Origin: Trujillonella endophytica
GTDB taxonomy: Bacteria > Actinomycetota > Actinomycetes > Mycobacteriales > Geodermatophilaceae
Assembly: GCF_019799905.1 (NCBI RefSeq)
Contig: NZ_JABGCI010000014.1
Coordinates: 47,857 to 111,856 of the forward strand
Length of the DNA: 64,000 nucleotides
Direction: 5' to 3'
In this document: piece after piece, positions 58,797 to 64,000 of the stretch
Numbering within the stretch: the first letter of the stretch is position 1
Layout of the letters: every line of letters starts with the position of its first letter
Position numbers and translations under genes: made by a program
Notes under the pieces: generated by a model
Database searches by the model: none
Told to the model about the DNA's origin: nothing
What the model saw: only the letters and a program-made list of their open reading frames with translations

Positions 58797-58983
58797 GGGC
58801 CCGGATCGACCAGCGACTCCGATGCACGGGGGGACGGAGCAGCTGGTCGGGGGGAGCCGGGCCCGGCGAGGAGCGGAACACGGTCGGCAACTGCGACGCA
58901 CGGGGGGACGCAGCCGCCGACCGGCACGACAGCACCACGGAGGACCCGGATCTGCGATGCACGGGGGGACGCAGCGACGGGTC
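58797..58983 (+). ncRNA. Triple stem-loop array with conserved 13-nt loop
   Basis: Three hairpins lie between the TasA-like gene stop and its terminator. Inner stems 58817-58821/58835-58839, 58891-58895/58909-58913 and 58952-58956/58970-58974 are CTSCG paired with CGSAG. Each closes an identical 13-nt loop AYGCACGGGGGGA. After a 2-3-nt internal loop come outer stems of 8, 8 and 6 bp (58807-58814/58842-58849, 58881-58888/58916-58923, 58943-58948/58978-58983) with unrelated but fully complementary sequences. The first is further closed by 58797-58804/58857-58864. The compensating stems show selection on structure; no known family was matched from memory. Confidence 0.7.
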
Positions 58984-58994
58984 GGGGGGAACGC

Positions 58995-59032
58995 GAGGGG
59001 CCGGTGCGGACGACAGTCCGCACCGGCCCCTC
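58995..59032. terminator. Strong bidirectional terminator
   Basis: A perfect 17-bp stem (58995-59011 with 59016-59032) has a 4-nt loop and lies between the hairpin array and the convergent hydrolase gene. On the plus strand it ends the TasA-like/array transcript; on the minus strand it ends the hydrolase operon before the array. Confidence 0.8.
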
Positions 59033-59048
59033 CGCCGTCCGCCCGTGG

Positions 59049-59915
59049 TCAGTGCACCGGCAGCGCCAGCTCGTCGATCAGCCGGGCGCAGGTGGCCGGG
59101 TCCTCCAGCACCAGGTGGTGGTGCAGGCCGGGCACCCGCGCGGTGCGGACGCCGGGCAGCAGCCCGGCGACCTCGGTGGCCTTGGCGTCGTCCACCACGA
59201 GGCTCGCGCCGCCGGACACGTAGGCGACCGGCACCGTGAGCGTGGTCGCCGCGTGCATCACGTGCTCGTCGTAGAGCGTGGGGAACTGCTGGCCCCCGTG
59301 CTTCCACGTCCACCCGCCCTCGACGGCGCGGACCGAGTACTCGGCGACCGGCGCGAACAGCTCGGCCGGCGGGTCCGGCTGCGGCGGCGCGAGGCGGAAG
59401 GCCGCCACGGCGGCCTCGCGGGTCGGGTAGACCCTCGACGGCCGGGGTGGCGGGAGGGTCCGCCCGCGGAGGGTGTCGGGCATGAGGATCCCGCAGTCGA
59501 GCAGCACCAGACCGGCGACGCGGTCCGGGTGCAGACCCCCGGCCAGGACGGCGACCCGGCCGCCCAGGCTGTGCCCGACCACCACGGGCCGCTGCGCGCC
59601 GGCGGCATCGGCGACCGCCACCACCTCGCGGGCCCACTGCTGCCCGGAGTAGCCGTCACGGTGCCCGCTGTCGCCGTGCCCGCTGAGGTCGAGGGTGACC
59701 ACCCGCCAGCGGTCGGCCAGCAGCGGGACGACGGCGTGCCACCAGACGTGGTGGGCGCCGTGGCCGTGCACGAGCACCAGCGCGCGCTCCCCGCTGCCGG
59801 TGACGCCGTACCGGATCGGCACGCCCTCGACGACGACCTCGTGCGGCAGGGCGGGGGAGGTGGTGGGCACGGCGGCATGGTGCACCACCCGACGGGCTCC
59901 GGTGGGGTCAGGCAT
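59049..59915 (-). CDS. Alpha/beta hydrolase
   Basis: A 288-residue hydrolase. The nucleophile Ser is in VVVGHSLGGRVAVLAGG (about 128), the oxyanion segment is LVLVHGHGAHHVWW and the catalytic His is in LHHHLVLEDP near the end. The substrate is unknown. ATG 59915 lies within the last codons of the MFS gene (8-nt overlap), so the two are coupled; a hydrolase-exporter pair suggests handling of an ester or lactone. Confidence 0.87.
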   Translation of the reverse strand: MPDPTGARRVVHHAAVPTTSPALPHEVVVEGVPIRYGVTGSGERALVLVHGHGAHHVWWHAVVPLLADRWRVVTLDLSGHGDSGHRDGYSGQQWAREVVAVADAAGAQRPVVVGHSLGGRVAVLAGGLHPDRVAGLVLLDCGILMPDTLRGRTLPPPRPSRVYPTREAAVAAFRLAPPQPDPPAELFAPVAEYSVRAVEGGWTWKHGGQQFPTLYDEHVMHAATTLTVPVAYVSGGASLVVDDAKATEVAGLLPGVRTARVPGLHHHLVLEDPATCARLIDELALPVH

Positions 59916-61338
59916 CGACCTCGTCGCGCGCCGTCCCGACGGGCGATCCCGACCCGGTGCGGGGGTCCCGCGGGTCCCGCATGCGCAGCAGCACGAGCGT
60001 CGCGACCAGCGCGCACGCCGCGGTGAGCAGGAACACCAGGGCGAAGGGCCCGGCCGTCGTCGCGTCGCCGGCGAGCGCGGTGAACAGGCCGATGCCGACG
60101 ACGGCACCGACCTGGAACCCGGTCTGCTGGAGGGAGGCGGCCAGCCCGACGTCACGCTCGTCGACCGCGGCCCCCTGCGCGGACAGCAGCGCCGGGTTCA
60201 GGTAGCCCGAGGCGTACCCGCTGAGCGCGATGGCGATCGCCACGACGACGAGGGAGGACGCCCAGGCGCCGGCCGCCATCGACGCCAGCACGACGGTCAG
60301 CGCCGCACCGGCCACCAGGATCACGCGGCGCTCCCCGAAGCGCATGCCCGCCCGGCCCGCGGTGGGCGAGGCCAGCAGGATCGACAACGCCCGGGGCACC
60401 GTGAGCAGCGAGGTGACGGCCGCCGTCAGCCCGACGACGCCCTGGAGGAACAGCGGGGTGACGACGAAGTTGCCCATGTACCCGGCGCCGACCAGCACGC
60501 TGGCGCCGGTGATCACCCGGACGTTGCGGGAGCCGAGGACGCGCAGCGGCAGCAGCGGCGAGGCCGCCCGCCGCTCGACGAGCACGAGCGCCCAGACGGC
60601 GAGGGGCGCGATCACCAGGCAGGCGATCGGCACCGGCGTCGGCCCCCAGACGGCCAGCCGGTTGACCCCGAGGGTGAGCGCGAGGGTCGCGACGGCGAGC
60701 GCCAGCGCCCCCGGGACGTCCAGGGAGGTCCGCGCCCGCCCCCGCGGGTCGGCCGACGTGAGCAGCACCGAGAGCACCAGAGCCACGGCGCAGAAGCCGA
60801 CCTGGCCGACGAAGATCGCGCGCCAGCCGATCAGGTCGACCAGCGGCCCGCCGACGACGACCCCGATGACCGCCGCCGCCGAGGTCGTGGCGCCGATCCG
60901 GGCGCTGGCCCGCACCCGCTGGCCGGGTGGGCTCGCGCGGAACAGCAGCGCCACCGCGGTCGGCATCGTGGCGGCGGCGCCGGTCTGGGACAGCGTGCGG
61001 GCGGCGATGAGACTGGTCGCGTCCCACGCCAGCGCGCTGCCCAGCGCGAAGACCGTCGCGACGACGATCCCCGTCAGGTACACGCGCCGGTGGCCGAAGA
61101 TGTCGCCCAGCCGGCCGAACAGCGGCGTCGTGACGGCGGCCGCCAGCAGGGGCGCGGTGGTGACCCAGACGACCGTCGAGGGCCGCGAGCCCAGGTCCTC
61201 GGCGATCGGCTGCACGGCGATCGTGAGGATCGTCGACGGGAACGTCGTGGTGAACAGCCCGAGCAGCAGCGCGGCGGTGATCCAGCCGGGCCCGCGGGCG
61301 GTCCTCGTGTCCGAAGCCGGCAACCGGTCCTCCAGCAT
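59908..61338 (-). CDS. MFS transporter, probably 14-helix DHA2 type
   Basis: A 476-residue permease. The A-motif-like GRLGDIFGHRRVYLTGI follows the second helix, and the motif C-like region includes GPLVDLIGWRAIFVGQVGF, typical of EmrB/QacA-type drug/proton antiporters. The length fits 14 helices. ATG 61338 is used. Divergent from the AMP-ligase gene by 88 bp. Efflux of a toxic or secreted small molecule is inferred. Confidence 0.88.
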   Translation of the reverse strand: MLEDRLPASDTRTARGPGWITAALLLGLFTTTFPSTILTIAVQPIAEDLGSRPSTVVWVTTAPLLAAAVTTPLFGRLGDIFGHRRVYLTGIVVATVFALGSALAWDATSLIAARTLSQTGAAATMPTAVALLFRASPPGQRVRASARIGATTSAAAVIGVVVGGPLVDLIGWRAIFVGQVGFCAVALVLSVLLTSADPRGRARTSLDVPGALALAVATLALTLGVNRLAVWGPTPVPIACLVIAPLAVWALVLVERRAASPLLPLRVLGSRNVRVITGASVLVGAGYMGNFVVTPLFLQGVVGLTAAVTSLLTVPRALSILLASPTAGRAGMRFGERRVILVAGAALTVVLASMAAGAWASSLVVVAIAIALSGYASGYLNPALLSAQGAAVDERDVGLAASLQQTGFQVGAVVGIGLFTALAGDATTAGPFALVFLLTAACALVATLVLLRMRDPRDPRTGSGSPVGTARDEVDA

Positions 61339-61426
61339 GTGCAGCCAGGACGGCTGGGCGTTTCTGCGGCCGGTCGATGGTCGCACGCGCCGCGGGCTGC
61401 CACGTTGGACCGGAAAGGCTTCCCGT

Positions 61427-62941
61427 GTGAGGGTCGACACGCTGGTGCGGCGCGGACGAGGGGGAGTAGTGGGAGCCGACGAGGGGATCCCGTACGGGCG
61501 CAGGCTGACCGAGCTGGCCGGGGACCTGGGGGAGGCCACCGCGCTGGTCGTCGCCGCCGCCGACGGGTCCGAGCGGGAGTACGGCTGGGTCGCCCTGGAG
61601 CGGCGGGCGAACCAGATCGCGCACCGGCTGGCCCGCGCGGGGGTGGGCGAGGGAGACCTGATCGCCCTGGGTCTGCCGAGCGACCACGAGCACGTGGTCA
61701 CGGTCTTCGCGGCGTGGAAGCTCGGCGCCGTCGTCCTGCCGCTGCGGCCGGAGCTGCCCGGCTGGGAACGCGACCGGCTGCTGGCCCTCGCGACGCCGCG
61801 CCTGCTCGTCGGGGACTGGCCCGACGCGCCCGCCGGCACGGTGACGTCCGAGGACGTCCGGGCGACGACGGACGAGGACGACACCCCGCCCCCCGGGGAC
61901 CCCGTGCCGCCCCACGCGCGGCTGATCGCGACGTCGGGCTCGACCGGGACGCCGAAGATCATCGTCGCGCCGTCACCGGGCCGCTACGTGCCCGTGACCA
62001 CCGTGATCGACGCCGGCCAGTCGGTCCTGGCCGTCTGCCCGCTGTACCACACCAACGGGTTCGCCTCGTGTTTCCTGACGCTGCTCGGCGGGGACCCGGT
62101 GGTGCTCGTCGAGCGCTTCGACGCCGCCCGCGTGGTCGACCTGATCGAGCGGCACCGCGTCGCCGCGGCGATCATGGTGCCGACGATGCTCCAGCGCATC
62201 GCCCGGCTCGACGGCGTCCGGGAGCGCGACTTCTCCAGCCTGCGGCGGGTGGTCTACGGCGCCGCGGTGCTCCCGGAGTGGGTCACCCGCACCTGGCTGG
62301 AGCTCGTCCCGCCCGAGCGCTTCATGTTCACCTACGGGGGCAGCGAGGGCCTGGGGATCGTCGCCTGCACCGGGGTCGAGTGGCTCACCCACCCCGGGAC
62401 GACGGGGCGCGGGGCGGACTGCGACGTCGCCGTCCGGGACGCCGAGGGGCGCGACCTGCCGCCGGGCGGGATCGGCGAGATCTGGCTGCGGCTGCGCTCG
62501 GGGGTGGTCGAGCCCTTCCGCTACCTCGGCGCCGACACCCCCGCGCCGGTCGACGGCGGGTGGCGCAGCTTCGGGGACATGGGCCGGCTGGACGAGGACG
62601 GCTTCCTGTACATCGCCGACCGCCGCCAGGACATGATCGTCACCGGGGGCGTGAACGTGTTCCCGGCCGAGGTGGAGACCGCGCTGTCCGAGCACCCCGA
62701 GGTGGCCGACGTCGCGGTGGTCGGCGTCCCGGACCCGGAGTGGCAGCGGGCCGTCCACGCCGTCGTCGAGCCCCGCGACCCCGCCGTCCCGCCGTCGGCC
62801 GGCGAGCTGCGGGCGTGGTGCAGGGAGCGGCTGTCCGGGCCCAAGGTGCCGAAGGCCTTCGAGTTCGTGGACGAGCTGCCGCGCACGAGCGCCGGCAAGA
62901 TCAACCGGTCCCGGCTGGCCGCCGAGCGCACGCCGGGCTGA
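61427..62941 (+). CDS. AMP-dependent acyl-CoA synthetase/ligase
   Basis: A 504-residue ANL-superfamily enzyme that adenylates a carboxylic acid and joins it to CoA. It has ATSGSTGTPKIIV (P-loop), FTYGGSEGLGIV, FGDMGRLDEDGFLYIADRRQ, IVTGGVNVFPAEVE and the C-terminal Lys in PRTSAGKINRSRL. YHTNGFASCFL lies at the acyl pocket. GTG 61427 has GGAAAGG upstream; a GTG near 61468 is an alternative. The acid is unknown. Confidence 0.92.
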   Translation: MRVDTLVRRGRGGVVGADEGIPYGRRLTELAGDLGEATALVVAAADGSEREYGWVALERRANQIAHRLARAGVGEGDLIALGLPSDHEHVVTVFAAWKLGAVVLPLRPELPGWERDRLLALATPRLLVGDWPDAPAGTVTSEDVRATTDEDDTPPPGDPVPPHARLIATSGSTGTPKIIVAPSPGRYVPVTTVIDAGQSVLAVCPLYHTNGFASCFLTLLGGDPVVLVERFDAARVVDLIERHRVAAAIMVPTMLQRIARLDGVRERDFSSLRRVVYGAAVLPEWVTRTWLELVPPERFMFTYGGSEGLGIVACTGVEWLTHPGTTGRGADCDVAVRDAEGRDLPPGGIGEIWLRLRSGVVEPFRYLGADTPAPVDGGWRSFGDMGRLDEDGFLYIADRRQDMIVTGGVNVFPAEVETALSEHPEVADVAVVGVPDPEWQRAVHAVVEPRDPAVPPSAGELRAWCRERLSGPKVPKAFEFVDELPRTSAGKINRSRLAAERTPG

Positions 62942-63014
62942 CCCCCGTTCCGCCGTCCCGGTGGTCCCGGGCGGCGCCCGCCCAGCGGGGACCGGGCCTG
63001 GCTAGGCTCGGCCG

Positions 63015-63686
63015 GTGGCGAGCGCGCAGGAGGCCGGGCCGCGCCGGCGGGTCCGGATGGAGCGCGGCGACGCCTCCCGGCAGGTGATCCTCGCCACGGC
63101 CGAGCGGCTCTTCGCCGAGCGCGGCATCGGGGCGGTGTCCCACCGGCACATCAGCGAGGCCGCCGGACAGCGGAACAGCGCCGCGGTCGGCTACCACTTC
63201 GGGGTCAAGGCCGACCTCGTGCGCGCGGTCATCCGGACGCACTCCGAGCCGATCGAGCGGCGGCGCGGGGAGATGGTCGACGGGCTCGGGGCCGCTCCCG
63301 GACTGCGGGACTGGGTGGCGTGCCTGGTGCGTCCCTCGACCGACCACCTGGCCGAGCTCGGTGACCCGACCTGGTTCGCGCGCTTCCGGGCGCAGGTGGT
63401 GACCGATCCTGCCTTCCGTGAGCTGGCGATGGAGGACAGCGCCGGATCCACGGCCCTGCGCCGGGTCGTCGAGGGCCTGCGCAGCTGCGTGCCCGACCTG
63501 CCGCCCGCGGTCTACGAGGAGCGGCGCGCCATGGAGGTCCAGCTGCTGGTGCACGGCTGCGCCGACCGTGAGCGGGCGCTCGCCGAGGGGCGGCCGACGC
63601 CGCGGGCCACCTGGCACGAGGCCGCCACGGGCATCGTCGACGCGTTGCTCGGCCTCTGGCTGGCCCCCGTCTCGACCGAGGGGTGA
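63015..63686 (+). CDS. TetR family regulator, leaderless
   Basis: A 223-residue regulator. The helix-turn-helix has VSHRHISEAAGQRNSAAVGYHF and GVKADLVRAVIR (about 43-75), and the ligand domain is of the TetR_C type found beside acyl-CoA genes. GTG 63015 follows TAGGCT (63003-63008) by exactly 6 nt. It lies between the AMP-ligase and amidohydrolase genes and may control either. Confidence 0.88.
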   Translation: MASAQEAGPRRRVRMERGDASRQVILATAERLFAERGIGAVSHRHISEAAGQRNSAAVGYHFGVKADLVRAVIRTHSEPIERRRGEMVDGLGAAPGLRDWVACLVRPSTDHLAELGDPTWFARFRAQVVTDPAFRELAMEDSAGSTALRRVVEGLRSCVPDLPPAVYEERRAMEVQLLVHGCADRERALAEGRPTPRATWHEAATGIVDALLGLWLAPVSTEG

Positions 63687-63771
63687 GCGGCGTTCGTGCA
63701 CCTGTCCACCGCTCCTGCCGGTCGTGACGCGGAGAGGTGCACAGCGGGGCGAGACAGCGCGCCGGACGCGG

Positions 63772-63813
63772 TTTAAATCAACTGTTGTAATCCATGGCCG
63801 CCGTCCGTAGCGT
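63772..63813 (+). promoter_or_regulatory. Promoter and operator-like site of the amidohydrolase gene
   Basis: TTTAAATCAACTGTTGTAA (63772-63790) matches 17 of 19 positions of the site upstream of the binding-protein gene (minus, 27579 to 27561). Its last six bases, TTGTAA, form a -35, followed after 17 nt by TAGCGT (63808-63813) as -10. A repressor bound here would block the promoter. The rest of the 233-bp gap shows no gene. Confidence 0.65.
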
Positions 63814-63919
63814 CCGTCACACGGCCGGGCGCGACATCGCGCCGCCGTGTCGAGGACGCGTCCATCCCGAGACATAGGCGCGCGGGTGCCCAGGGTGCTC
63901 GCTGCGCGAGGAGGCACCC

Positions 63920-64000
63920 ATGGGACAGCTGGCCGAAGGAATCCGGGTCGTCGATGCCGACACCCACATGACCGAGCGGCACGACCTGTTCACCGAGCGG
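63920..64000 (+). CDS. Amidohydrolase family protein, 3' truncated by window edge
   Basis: The first 27 residues of a metal-dependent hydrolase (amidohydrolase_2 type): VVDADTHMTERHD, where the usual Asp-x-His opens the metal site. ATG 63920 has GCGAGGAGG upstream. Relatives include decarboxylases and hydrolases of aromatic or cyclic acids. The shared operator upstream links it to the 26203 binding-protein gene. Confidence 0.75.
   Translation, partial: MGQLAEGIRVVDADTHMTERHDLFTER

Noticed and set aside
58797..58983. CRISPR or attC-type repeat array
   Set aside because: Only three units with unequal 61-74-nt spacing; the conserved part is the loop rather than a whole repeat, and no cas or integron integrase gene is present.
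58822..59026. A possible small protein starting MHGGT repeated through the hairpin array
   Set aside because: Sequence change between copies preserves base pairing rather than codons, the frame shifts relative to the repeat, and the composition is Gly/Arg-biased as expected from the DNA.

Overview
The window looks like chromosome from a very GC-rich (well above 70%) actinobacterium. The gene mix points to Geodermatophilaceae-type soil or rock bacteria (Blastococcus, Geodermatophilus, Modestobacter). The clues are SipW/TasA-type secreted proteins, a bacteriophytochrome, F420/LLM oxidoreductases, many acyl-CoA genes, GTG starts, GTGA/ATGA start-stop overlaps and many leaderless starts. The family assignment is an inference. 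Nothing looks like a prophage, insertion sequence, CRISPR array or integrase.

Layout. 1-8079: a truncated LigD-type polymerase, an LLM oxidoreductase, a DUF4262 protein and a TetR regulator. Then a coupled multicopper oxidase and cupredoxin lipoprotein, a Bcp peroxiredoxin, a YjbQ protein, and rph-rdgB. 8092-9856: an operon of three exported proteins, two of them TasA-like. 10000-12625: an HPP-CBS membrane protein and small hypotheticals. 12654-17775: an acyl-CoA block (LLM oxidoreductase, two enoyl-CoA hydratases, a double-domain CoA transferase). 17768-24924: housekeeping and regulatory genes, including a divergent XRE-methionine aminopeptidase pair, tRNA-Leu(UAG), an EAL protein and an aldo/keto reductase. 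24984-32705: two acyl-CoA dehydrogenases, a branched-chain-type binding protein, a TetR regulator, and an operon pairing an ACAD10/11-type dehydrogenase with its kinase-like partner and two SDRs. 32716-39696: an epimerase, small proteins, an epoxide-hydrolase-like enzyme, idi, a polysaccharide deacetylase and an SDR. 39723-42703: heme oxygenase with a phytochrome-PP2C phosphatase. 42897-45483: proline catabolism. 45490-49522: DUF488, an MFS transporter and an ABC-2 exporter. 49656-56502: an importer/oxygenase/oxidase operon under a divergent FCD-GntR regulator. 56527-64000: an FMO-like enzyme, a gene broken by an in-frame TGA, a third TasA-like gene followed by three covarying RNA hairpins, a hydrolase-MFS pair, an AMP-ligase, a TetR regulator and the start of an amidohydrolase.

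Most notable. (1) Three tandem stem-loops lie between the 58155 TasA-like gene and its terminator. They share an identical 13-nt loop (one Y position), while their stems differ but stay paired. (2) The 49656-55368 operon has a tauABCD-like plan but uses an IPNS-like oxygenase and a FAD oxidase, with a matched operator pair. (3) A 19-nt AT-rich site lies upstream of two genes 36 kb apart. (4) The broken 57641-57997 gene keeps coding-like codons past its TGA.
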